In this document: one piece after another, positions 7,545-15,700 of the stretch
Layout of the letters: the number at the start of each line of letters is the position of its first letter
Numbering within the stretch: the stretch's first letter is position 1
Assembly (NCBI GenBank): GCA_028867395.1
Contig: JAGWGO010000007.1
Span: forward strand, 1-19,988
Origin: Nitrososphaerota archaeon
Lineage (GTDB): Archaea > Thermoproteota > Nitrososphaeria > Nitrososphaerales > Nitrosopumilaceae
DNA: 19,988 bases
Direction: 5' to 3'
Translations under genes and position numbers: made by a program
Notes under the pieces: generated by a model
The model's database searches: none
What the model was told of the DNA's origin: nothing
What the model saw: only the letters and a program-made list of their open reading frames with translations

Positions 7545-7935
7545 GAATTATCAGACAGGTAGTGGGAGTTCGTATCAAGACATCTCCCTCCGCCTGCACG
7601 AACAGGTAGGCCAAGGGCAGAAGACCGTGCTACCATAAACGGTATCCTGCTGTGTTGACTACAGGATGCAGATGGATGGACATGCCAAAAAGGTACGGCA
7701 GGGATTCTACTGCACACAGAAGACTGCAAATGTAGCAGTGGAACGGAACATGGAAGAAGATATTGATGCTGCAAGATCGGAGGCATTCATGGCAGGCAAG
7801 ATGAACATGAAAATGGCATCAGTAGACAGCACGGACGTTGCAGCCAAAAAGGAGGAGAAAGCATTGGCTACGACGGCCACAAGAAGATTCTAGGCACAAA
7901 GATGCATGCATGCGTTGACAGAAACGTTTAGTCTC
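7545..7935 (+). mobile_element. IS5-type transposase remnant with many frameshifts
   Basis: No single frame is intact, but consecutive pieces in three frames rebuild an IS5-family transposase N-terminus. From 7545 one reads ELSDR, an in-frame TAG, then WEFVSRHLPPPARTGRPRAE and DRATINGILLC. A shift gives LTTGCRWMDMPKRYG and STAHRRLQ. Another shift gives GTWKKIL, then MKMASVDSTDVAAKK with the first catalytic aspartate in VDST. A last shift gives GYDGHKKILGTKMHACVDRN with the second. The C-terminal third, including the catalytic glutamate, is absent. Bases 7278-7544 upstream hold nothing I can identify, and no matching terminal repeats were found. It is a dead element. Confidence 0.75.
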
Positions 7936-8011
7936 ATATATTATCGTAAGATGAGGTGAGAACTGTGATTGAAACAAACTGCGCGAGATGATGGAGATTT
8001 CTATTAACCGT

Positions 8012-8565
8012 TTAAACCTCAGATATTAATTTCTCAGGATCAATTAGTGACTTTAGCTGATCATATTTCAGATTTTTATCAGTGCCTTTTGAAAAGTGAA
8101 TGAATAATGCCCCATTGTCATACCTCACATCGAGATCCGTAACACCTATTATCTCAGAAAATAAAACGTATAATTCATCAAATGAATAGTAATAATGCCA
8201 ATGTACGCTTTTATTATTTTTAATCCATCATAAAGAACGATTTTTGCTTTAGGATGATTCCATCTTTCTTTGGCCCGCTTGATCATATTTTCAGATATAT
8301 CAAGTCCTATGATTTCCAAGATATTCGGATATTTCTCTACCACTGCTTGCATAATCCATCCTACACCGCTACCTAATTCCATCACTGTATCGTTGTCGGA
8401 GGGTTTTGCATATGGGAAGAATCTTTCAAACATGGTATTTTGATAACCCAGCGCGCGTTCAAACAATTTTTCAATAGGAACTCCATCGTGAATTCGTTTA
8501 CTAACACTTTCCAAACTCTCATTTTTTTTCCATATTTCTTTATAACCTTCAGTCTCCACTTTCAA
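8012..8565 (-). pseudogene. SAM-dependent methyltransferase, internally deleted
   Basis: From ATG 8565 the frame gives an N-terminal helix region (GYKEIWKKNESLESVSKRIH), then class I methyltransferase motif I (VMELGSGVGWIMQAVVEKYP) and the acidic motif II region (IIGLDISENMIKRAKERW). After VLYDGLKI the reading becomes nonsense. A different frame then continues as HWHYYYSFDELYVLFSEI and GVTDLDVRYDNGALFIHF to a stop at 8014-8012. The pieces fit one protein that lost its central region (motif IV and the strands after it) together with its frame. Methyltransferases are common tailoring enzymes of exported glycans, so this was probably a member of the sugar cluster that has decayed. Confidence 0.65.
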
Positions 8566-8771
8566 TGAAACATTCTTTTGTGAATTAAAAAAGTTAGCTA
8601 TGAATAAATCATAGAAAAATGTGAATCAAACTCAGTTTGTGATTTCTTTTTGTCCTGACCTATAATGGAGTGGACCCCTCTCTTGGAGAACACTTTATGC
8701 ATTATTTTGGTAATTCCCGGTTTGTTGGAACCGTAGGTAAAACCTATTTGCAAAAATCCCATGCGTAATTT

Positions 8772-9058
8772 GTGCGTGGGCTACATCCTGTAAAGCTGGC
8801 AGATAGCGTAACAAAAAGTGACCTCTATTTTCGTCACGCCAGATGGAAAGGCAGGAAGGTTTGTCCACGGTATGAATCCGGTTCCTTCTCAGAATCGATG
8901 GGAGATACTCTGCAGACTATGTTTTCAAAAGCTGGGGTAAAGAACTTGCGGGATGAACTGAAAGAAAAAAGGCAGAGGATTTCTCTTTCCAGATTCTTTT
9001 ATGATGATAGTCGGATATGCCAAGGTCTATTTCGGACTACCGTACCGCTAGACAGAGG
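8772..9058 (+). mobile_element. Transposase remnant, possibly IS1595-like
   Basis: The first piece reads DLYFRHARWKGRKVCPRYES, like the zinc-ribbon head of IS1595-type transposases with the second cysteine pair damaged. A neighbouring frame then gives RYSADYVFKSWGKELAG, the first frame resumes as RISLSRFFY, and a third frame continues as MMIVGYAKVYFGLPYR. In order these pieces resemble the zinc-ribbon and following helix-rich segment of that transposase type, but the match is from memory and weak. The catalytic DDE region is not present. Bases 8566-8771 and 9059-9172 hold nothing I can identify. Confidence 0.4.
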
Positions 9059-9172
9059 GTTGCTTTGAACGTACGGTAATACCATACCAAGGATACCAGA
9101 CTACACTGCAATACAGCTATGTAATTCCGACTATCCCTCCCCCGATGTCGACCTCTCGTTGCGTGCAATGAC

Positions 9173-9450
9173 TTAGTTTACTGTTATCCTTTGCAATTTC
9201 TTAATCTTTCTTTTCTGTATGTCATATCTGAGGCGGCGGTACATCTTGTCCCTTGTCAGTACCCAGTAAATGGATACAAGATCTTTCTTGCAACTGCCAC
9301 TGCTGCCTTCTGATTTCCCTTCCTTCTTGCTATCCTTTCGTAGAATGGTTTTAGTTTTGGATCGTGTCTTGCGGCAAGATGAGCTGCCTCTATCAGGTAC
9401 CAACGCGCAAGACGGTTTTCCTTCTTTGTTATCCTTCCTATTCTTGTGAT
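9173..9450 (-). mobile_element. IS110-family transposase C-terminal fragment
   Basis: Reading from about 9450 on the minus strand, one frame gives ITRIGRITKKENRLARWYLI and EAAHLAARHDPKLKPFYERI, then KAAVAVARKIL. This is the characteristic C-terminal helix-hairpin domain of IS110/IS1111 transposases (G-R-I-T-K...LR-W-x-L-x-E-A-A). One base appears lost near 9275-9285, after which the next frame continues as VSIYWVLTRDKMYRRL and stops at 9173. The N-terminal DEDD catalytic domain is missing. The 5' end of the fragment overlaps the stop codon of the glycosyltransferase gene at 9438, so the element or its deletion scar touches that gene's tail. Confidence 0.75.
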
Positions 9451-10430
9451 GTACTTTTTTTCAAGAATCTGATAATTTCCTTTACAAGTCTCTTGGTACC
9501 GTGCTTTTTTCTTACCTTGTTTGATATCTCGAAATACTTTCCTATTCGTTTATCAAACCTCTGCTCTGACTCGTCAAATAGGCGAGTCTCAGAAAGTACA
9601 AGTTTTTCATCTTTTCTTTTTGGCTTAAACGGTCGTACCCGTGAAAGATTCTCGTCATAGTATGGATCGCCTTTCAATATCAGGTCATGCCAACGCATTA
9701 CAAAGTATCTGATCTCGTTATCATCCTCAGTGTAGGGACGGCTTGCTGTACCATGATGATACAGCATTGCATGCGGTGTATAGATTACAAGATATCCTTT
9801 TTCTCTCAATCTAAGACAGAGATCAACGTCGTTGAAGGAATAAGAAAGATTTTCATCAAACCCCCCAATCTCTTCAAAGATGCTTTTTTTTATCATCATA
9901 CAAGCTCCTGTCACTGCACTACATTCCCGGACTTTATGCACAAGCCCTTTGTATCCTTGATCGTCTTTTGATAAATCCTCAAATGCATGTATTGCTATGC
10001 CACCAACACCGATGAGTACACCTGCATGTTGTATGGTATCATTTGGATAAAGTAGCAGAACGCCAACAACACCAACTGGGGGCTTTGTTGAATACTCAAG
10101 CATCTTTTCCATCCAGTCATGTGAGATTATTGTTGTGTCATCATTTAGAAATATTATATATTCCCCTTTTGCGGTTGTTACGGCAAAATTATTTATCTTT
10201 GAAAAGTTGAACGGTTTTGGGTAGCTGAGTACTTTGTGTCTTAATGTGCTCAGATAACCTTTTGTCTCTTCTTTTTTGCTGTTGTTGTCAACAATGATTA
10301 TCTCGTAATTTTTGTACGAAGATCTAACCTCAATACTTTCAATACAAGCTTTTAATAGTTTGACATTATCTTTTGTCGGTATAATTATGCTGATTAGAGG
10401 TTTGTCGTTATTGTGGGAATTAGAATTCAT
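9438..10430 (-). CDS. Family 2 glycosyltransferase
   Basis: This 330-residue enzyme should transfer a sugar from a nucleotide donor to a growing glycan at the cytoplasmic face of the membrane. The GT-A fold is clear: PLISIIIPTKDN (residues 11-22), EIIIVDNNS (43-51), the metal-binding FLNDDTTI (94-101), IQHAG, CSAVTGACMMIKKSIF, then GGFDE and SFNDVDLCLRLREKG. That order matches rhamnosyltransferase-like GT2 enzymes. It closely resembles the second GT domain of the 1149-residue protein at 12776 (shared features include SIE-x-(R/K)SSY-(K/R)NYEIIIVD and FNFSK(I/M)NN). The C-terminal tail is basic. Its last few residues (KKSTSQE) lie at the junction with the IS110 fragment, so the natural end may have been replaced. 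A TATA-like box lies 31-40 bases upstream of the ATG. Confidence 0.88.
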   Translation of the reverse strand: MNSNSHNNDKPLISIIIPTKDNVKLLKACIESIEVRSSYKNYEIIIVDNNSKKEETKGYLSTLRHKVLSYPKPFNFSKINNFAVTTAKGEYIIFLNDDTTIISHDWMEKMLEYSTKPPVGVVGVLLLYPNDTIQHAGVLIGVGGIAIHAFEDLSKDDQGYKGLVHKVRECSAVTGACMMIKKSIFEEIGGFDENLSYSFNDVDLCLRLREKGYLVIYTPHAMLYHHGTASRPYTEDDNEIRYFVMRWHDLILKGDPYYDENLSRVRPFKPKRKDEKLVLSETRLFDESEQRFDKRIGKYFEISNKVRKKHGTKRLVKEIIRFLKKSTSQE

Positions 10431-10460
10431 CTTCTAGATCTTTTGTAGTTCCTTTTTGTG

Positions 10461-10470
10461 TTTTATATCA
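10461..10470 (-). promoter_or_regulatory. TATA-like box for the glycosyltransferase gene
   Basis: The minus strand reads TGATATAAAA, centred about 35 bases before the ATG at 10430, leaving a leader of some 8-10 bases. Confidence 0.45.
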
Positions 10471-10519
10471 TTTGTTAGCTCTAAAGGTTCTGAATTTCTA
10501 GTGAAATGCTTCTTTTTAA

Positions 10520-10905
10520 AGTTTGATCTGCGACCTATTATCTAAGAAATTGATGTTTTTTGGATGAGTGTGATACTCTGTCTCGGACTGGTATGCAATG
10601 ATACTAGGTGAATCTTGGCATCAATCTTTGCGCCCCTCCATTATCATGGAATTTTTTATATCGCATTTTTTTATTGTTGCATTATTTCTTATCCTAAGGT
10701 ATGGTCCTAGCCTTACTGCTGTACCTATGGTACAGGTCTCACTAATGATTGCAGTACCTGTGACAAAAGAGTCGCGTGATATTGTTGTGTTCTTTCCTAC
10801 AATTATGTTTCCACGAATCTCTGCTCCGTCGTTTACCTGAAACTGCTGCGGAGTGCCGATGGAATCAAGCACGAAATGGTTTGCATGTAAGATATCTTCT
10901 AGTTT
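10520..10905 (-). pseudogene. Truncated second copy of the rfbA 3' end
   Basis: The best-preserved frame (10872-10621) reads MLDSIGTPQQFQVNDGAEIR and then GNIIVGKNTTISRDSFVTG, matching residues of the C-terminal beta-helix of the rfbA at 2857-3921. DNA similarity reaches from about 10520, opposite the rfbA stop region, to about 10905. The catalytic N-terminal domain is absent, and there is a deletion of about 8 bases near 10604-10608 plus frameshifts. The central 117 bases are identical to rfbA; the left flank is about 71% identical (33 mismatches in 115 by my count) and the right flank fades within 40 bases. It is probably the relic of a second dTDP-sugar cluster that once stood beside the ABC exporter genes. 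Confidence 0.9.
10756..10872. repeat. 117-base perfect direct repeat, copy 2 (rfbA fragment)
   Basis: This stretch is identical to 3106-3222 in the intact rfbA and lies in the same orientation. Recombination between the copies would remove the 7650 bases holding the start of rfbA, the epimerase, rfbC, rfbD and the GT gene. Confidence 0.95.
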
Positions 10906-11094
10906 GCCAGCACGTGGATTTTACAACGTATCGTTGTATCTATTGGCATGTAGCTTGTTATATCAGATGGCTGTCTACAACTGCGTAACGAGCAGTAAGA
11001 GACCCTAGTCTATTGTATTTTTATCGATAGAATTGTTCTCGTCTTGTCATCATACACGGATTGAGACTATATTTATGTCACAGACGCTAAATAA

Positions 11095-11106
11095 CATTAT
11101 AATACA
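11095..11106 (+). promoter_or_regulatory. TATA-like box for the ABC exporter genes
   Basis: ATTATAATAC is centred about 25 bases before the permease ATG at 11126. A second candidate, CTATATTTATG near 11068-11078, would give a leader of about 30 bases. Bases 10906-11094 otherwise hold nothing I can identify. Confidence 0.4.
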
Positions 11107-11125
11107 TACATAGAAAGTCTATGTC

Positions 11126-11905
11126 ATGTCGGATAGTTTATTCAGAGAGATATGGGAACGTAGATCTCTTATAATGTTATTTGCATTCAATGATGTAAAG
11201 CTTCGATATCGTAACTCTACACTTGGATTTCTGTGGTCATTTCTTGAACCTCTCTTGATGCTTACTGTTCTTTATCTTGTTTTTACAAATATAATCAAGA
11301 GTGTAGTTCCAAATTATCCTCTTTACCTGTTGCTAAGCCTAATTGTGTGGTACATGTTTCAGAGAGCAACAACAATGGGCCAGACAAGTTTACTTGACAG
11401 AGCAGGGATTATTCAAAAAATCTACTTTCGAAGAGAAGTAGTAGTAGTAAGTTCTTGCCTAACTGCATTTATTATGATGGGTTTTGAGTTTGGAGCTTTT
11501 GCTATTTTTGTTGTGGCCTTTAAATTTGTGCCTCCGCTAACAATTCTTCTATTACCATTACTCTTAATTGATCTCTTCATCATGTCGTTAGGAGTTTCTT
11601 TATTTCTTTCAGCCATGACAGTTTACTTTAGAGATCTCAAATTCATATGGCAGATTATTTTGCAGGCACTATTTTTTGTTTCTCCAATAATTTACCAGTT
11701 AAACATGTTTCCTGACAAAATCAGAACTCTTTTACAACTTAATCCATTGGTATCGCTACTTGATATTACTCATGGTATGGCACTGTACAATACACTTCCA
11801 ACCTTGAAAGAAAGTATGTATCTTGGTATATCTACATGCATTGTTTTCATATTTGGATATGTCATTTTCAAGCTAAAAAGCAAAAATTTGATAGAGGAGT
11901 TATGA
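11126..11905 (+). CDS. ABC-2 type glycan exporter permease (Wzm/TagG type)
   Basis: This 259-residue integral membrane protein is the channel half of an ABC exporter that moves lipid-linked polysaccharide across the membrane. The N-terminal amphipathic segment (LFREIWERRSLIMLFAFNDV) and the motif KLRYRNSTLGFLWSFLEPLL are hallmarks of the Wzm/TagG/RfbA-permease family. About six hydrophobic segments follow, at roughly residues 35-55, 65-80, 103-130, 137-160, 174-195 and 230-250. The C-terminus has the LNPLVSLLDITHGM sequence that is usual in the family. The ATPase gene starts one base after its stop, so the two are surely co-expressed. The transported glycan is inferred from the neighbouring glycosyltransferases. 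Confidence 0.92.
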   Translation: MSDSLFREIWERRSLIMLFAFNDVKLRYRNSTLGFLWSFLEPLLMLTVLYLVFTNIIKSVVPNYPLYLLLSLIVWYMFQRATTMGQTSLLDRAGIIQKIYFRREVVVVSSCLTAFIMMGFEFGAFAIFVVAFKFVPPLTILLLPLLLIDLFIMSLGVSLFLSAMTVYFRDLKFIWQIILQALFFVSPIIYQLNMFPDKIRTLLQLNPLVSLLDITHGMALYNTLPTLKESMYLGISTCIVFIFGYVIFKLKSKNLIEEL

Positions 11906-11906
11906 T

Positions 11907-12662
11907 TTGGAAGATTCGAATTCTGTCATAGTTCAAAATGTAACCAAGACCTTTCGCATATACCATGAAAAACGAAATTCGATATATGAATACGTGGCGT
12001 CAATTTTAGATAGACAAAAGGCAGTAGATGAGCTTTCAGTATTAAGAGATGTGTCTTTTTCTGTAAAGAAAGGAGAGATGCTTGGGATCATTGGTTTTAA
12101 TGGTAGTGGCAAGACAACTTTACTCAAAATTATTGGTAGGATATATCATCCTGACAAGGGAAGTGTAATTACCAATGGAAAAGTAACTCCATTTCTAGAG
12201 TTAGGTACTGGTTTTAATGGCGAACTTACTGCCAAGGACAATATTATTATTTACGGAGTGATCTTGGGGTTTACCAAAAAGGAGATCAAAGAAAAAATAG
12301 AAAGTATTGCTAAATTTGCAGAAGTTGAGAGATTTCTTGATACAAAACTAAAGAACTTTTCCTCTGGCATGAATGCAAGACTTGCCTTTGCTACTGCCAT
12401 TCAGGTAAACCCAGATATTTTATTGGTAGACGAGGTGTTATCAGTAGGTGATATATCGTTTCAAGAAAAAAGCTTCAATACCTTTATGGATTTTAAGAAA
12501 AGAGGTAAGACAATAATTTTTGTTTCACATGCGTTAGACCAAATGCGTGATATTTGTGACAAGATATTATGGGTTCATGATGGAATCATAAAATCGTATG
12601 GTAATCCATCTACCGTAATTGATGAGTACAAACAATTTGCAAGCACTAGAGATAAGTTATAA
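11907..12662 (+). CDS. ABC exporter ATPase (Wzt/TagH type)
   Basis: This 251-residue ATPase powers the permease encoded just upstream. It has Walker A GFNGSGKT (residues 63-70), the family-typical FLELGTGFNGELTAKDN (96-112), the ABC signature FSSGM (151-155), Walker B ILLVDE (171-176) and the switch histidine in FVSHAL (His208). The start is a TTG one base after the permease stop; the ATG at 11902 is out of frame. A GAGG at 11895-11898 may help initiation. It ends at the nucleotide-binding domain and lacks the C-terminal glycan-binding domain of Wzt proteins that recognise a modified chain end. By analogy it should therefore resemble exporters that do not read a terminal cap directly. Confidence 0.93.
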   Translation: MEDSNSVIVQNVTKTFRIYHEKRNSIYEYVASILDRQKAVDELSVLRDVSFSVKKGEMLGIIGFNGSGKTTLLKIIGRIYHPDKGSVITNGKVTPFLELGTGFNGELTAKDNIIIYGVILGFTKKEIKEKIESIAKFAEVERFLDTKLKNFSSGMNARLAFATAIQVNPDILLVDEVLSVGDISFQEKSFNTFMDFKKRGKTIIFVSHALDQMRDICDKILWVHDGIIKSYGNPSTVIDEYKQFASTRDKL

Positions 12663-12740
12663 TTTCACAGGTAAAGAAGTTTTACTTAAAATAACAAGTG
12701 TTTGAGATATATTGATAGTTACTAACAATTTTATATTAGA

Positions 12741-12750
12741 ACTTTATATA
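12741..12750 (+). promoter_or_regulatory. TATA-like box before the 1149-residue gene
   Basis: ACTTTATATA lies about 29 bases upstream of the TTG at 12776. The spacing supports a leaderless transcript that begins at or next to this TTG, and a promoter separate from that of the ABC genes. Confidence 0.5.
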
Positions 12751-12775
12751 TCGTCAGACGCGAGATGACAAATAA

Positions 12776-15700
12776 TTGAGCAACAAAGATCCTAGCGAAG
12801 AAAAAAATGTTACGCAGATTAAACTCAAATTAAATTCCGAATCTACTAGATGTAAATCAATAAACGATTTTGTTGACCTCTCGTACTCATTTCATCATAA
12901 TGAATTTACTATTTCTCCAATCCAGATTAAAACTGAGATTCAAAAATTATTGTACGTATTAGAAAAAACCACAGTAAAGACTGCGCTTGAGATAGGTACT
13001 GCTGGTGGGGGTACACTATTTTTATTATGTAAAGTCCTTCCCTTGAATGCCACCATAATCAGTATAGACTTGCCAGGAGGGCAGTATGGAGGTGAGTTGT
13101 ATCCAGAATGGAAGTCAACTATATATCGTGATTTTAGAAAAAAGGGTCAAGACCTACATCTTTTGCGAATGGATTCACACGATCCTAACACCGTTACAGA
13201 AGTAAAGAAGATTGTGGGAGGTATGGGAATTGATTTCATTCTAATCGATGCGGATCACAGCTACGAGGGGGTGAAAAAAGACTTTGAGATGTATAGCAAG
13301 TTGGTTTCAGATGGCGGAATAATTGCATTTCATGATATAAATTCAGGGACTGAAGATCACGTTGGTGGTGTCCCCAGATTCTGGTCTGAAATAAGTTCAA
13401 AGTTTCCTTCTGTTGAGATAACAGATGACAAGAAAGCAAATGGATATGGGATTGGACTATTAGTTCTCGGAACAAAAAATGTCTCAAAAAAATACCTCCA
13501 GATTGTAAATATGATCATAGATATAAAAGACAAAGAAATAGCCGAAGCGAAGAAGAATCCTTTGGGAATACTCTATCAACTGTATTCTACTCGCAAGGAC
13601 CTTCAGGAAGCTTATCCGGAATTTTCTTCTGGTAACCATGATAGGATGATAGAGTGGGCTTGCCAAATTACAAACAGCGAGATTGTTGATTCAGATGTAG
13701 AACTACTAAAGCCGTATGCCTCGTGGTATATGCAACAACTAGAAAGGATCACAAGCATCAAAAGTTTGCAAAAAGAGGTAGAGCAATTACGAAGTAGAAC
13801 AGATGTAATGAGCAGGGAGATAGAGGAGAAGGAGACACTCATTGATCAATTATGGAACAAGATTGGTGTGATGGACAAAAAGATGTTGGAAAACGAGACG
13901 CTCGTAGGTCAACTAAAGAACAAGGCAGATATAATGAGTAGGGAGATAGAGGAGAAAAGTAGGGAGATAGAGGAGAAAAGTAGGGAGATAGAGGAGAAAA
14001 GTAGGGAGATAGAGGAGAAAAGTAGGGAGATAGAGGAGAAAACTGGACAAATTGAAAGAGAAAAAGTGTCTGTAGGAATACTTGACAGAGAATTAAGTAG
14101 TACGAGAAATGAATTAACAAAAGTAAGAGAAGAGATGAGTAAGATTCATCAAAGTATAATTTACAAATATATGAAATCAATAACTTCCAAAATAGATAAA
14201 GGATTTCCTGATAATTCAAAGAGAGGTCAATTAAAAGAAGTAGTCAGACAAGGATTGATAATAATTCAGAAAGAAGGATCGAGATCTTTCTTTAAACATG
14301 TGCGAACCAAGATTAGGAAACGTGAATTTAAAATAATATTTCCTAATAAATTGGGTGAGTCATTAATAAATTATGAAAGTTGGTTCCTAAATCAGTATAG
14401 TAATGAAAAGATTGCCTTGATGGAGAAGGAAACATCACAGCTTGAGTTAAAACCAAAGATTAGCATCATAATGCCTGTTTATAACGTACCACGAATCTAC
14501 TTGGAAAAAGCAATAGAATCAGTCATTAGGCAAATATACAACAACTGGGAGCTTTGCATATGTGATGATGGTTCGACCGAATCACATATCAAAAAAACAT
14601 TAAACGAGTATACCACAAGAGAACCGCGAATTAAAATAATATTATCGCCTAAAAATGAGGGCATCGTAAAGGCAAGTAACAAGGCGTTATCACTTGCAAC
14701 GGGCGAATTTATTGCGTTACTAGATAATGATGATGAGATTTCTCCAAATGCCCTACTTGAAGTTGTGAAAACTCTCAATCGTAGACCAGATACTGATTAC
14801 ATTTACACTGATGAAGATAAGATAGATGAGGAAGATCATCACATGGAGCCATTTTTCAAGCCAGATTGGTCTCCTGATCTGTTCTTATCGATGAATTATG
14901 TTACTCATCTCAGCGTTATTAGGAAAGATTTAGTCGATAAAATTGGTGGTTTTCATGAGGGATTTGATGGAAGTCAGGATTATGACCTGGTTTTGAGAGT
15001 TACGGAGAGAACAAAGAAGATTGAACATATTGAAAAGATATTGTACAGCTGGAGATCAATACCGGGATCTGGAGCCAGATCAACGGATGCTAAACCATAT
15101 GCTCTCATTGCAGCCAAAAAAGCATTACAAGAAGCACTAGTAAGAAGAAAGATTGAAGGAAGGATCCTTGATGGGCTTTTTCTTGGAAGTTACAGAGTAA
15201 AATATCATCTTCTCGGCAATCCATTAGTCAGCATAATCATACTTAACAAGGATAACGCAAAGATGTTGAAACAATGTATAGATAGTATAGAAACAAAGAG
15301 TTCCTACAGAAATTACGAAATTATAATAGTTGATCATGATAGTCAAGATCCAGATACTATCAAGTATCTGAAAACAATAAAACACAAAATTCTAAAGTAT
15401 AAAGGAGAGTTTAATTTTTCAAAGATGAACAACATAGGAGTAAAAGAATCTAGTGGAAAACAGTTGATTATTTTAAACAATGATACCCAAGTAATTGCTC
15501 CTGACTGGATTGAATCTCTCTTAGAACATTCACAAAAATCAGAGGTGGGAATAGTTGGAGCAAAACTATTGTATCCAGATCAAAGTGTACAACATGCGGG
15601 AATAATAATAGGATTTAACGACTACGCAACGAATTACGAGTTACCGCGAGGAGATGTTGGTTATTTTGGTATTGCTAATGTTATTCGAAACGTAAGTGCT

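Noticed and set aside
8755..8784. Imperfect inverted repeat CCCATGCG...TGCGTGGG considered as an insertion-sequence end or terminator
   Set aside because: It is short and imperfect, with no second copy at the other end of the nearby transposase relic.
13839..14219. 126-codon minus-strand frame opposite the coil region with repeated FSPLSPY
   Set aside because: It is the antisense shadow of the 21-base tandem repeats.
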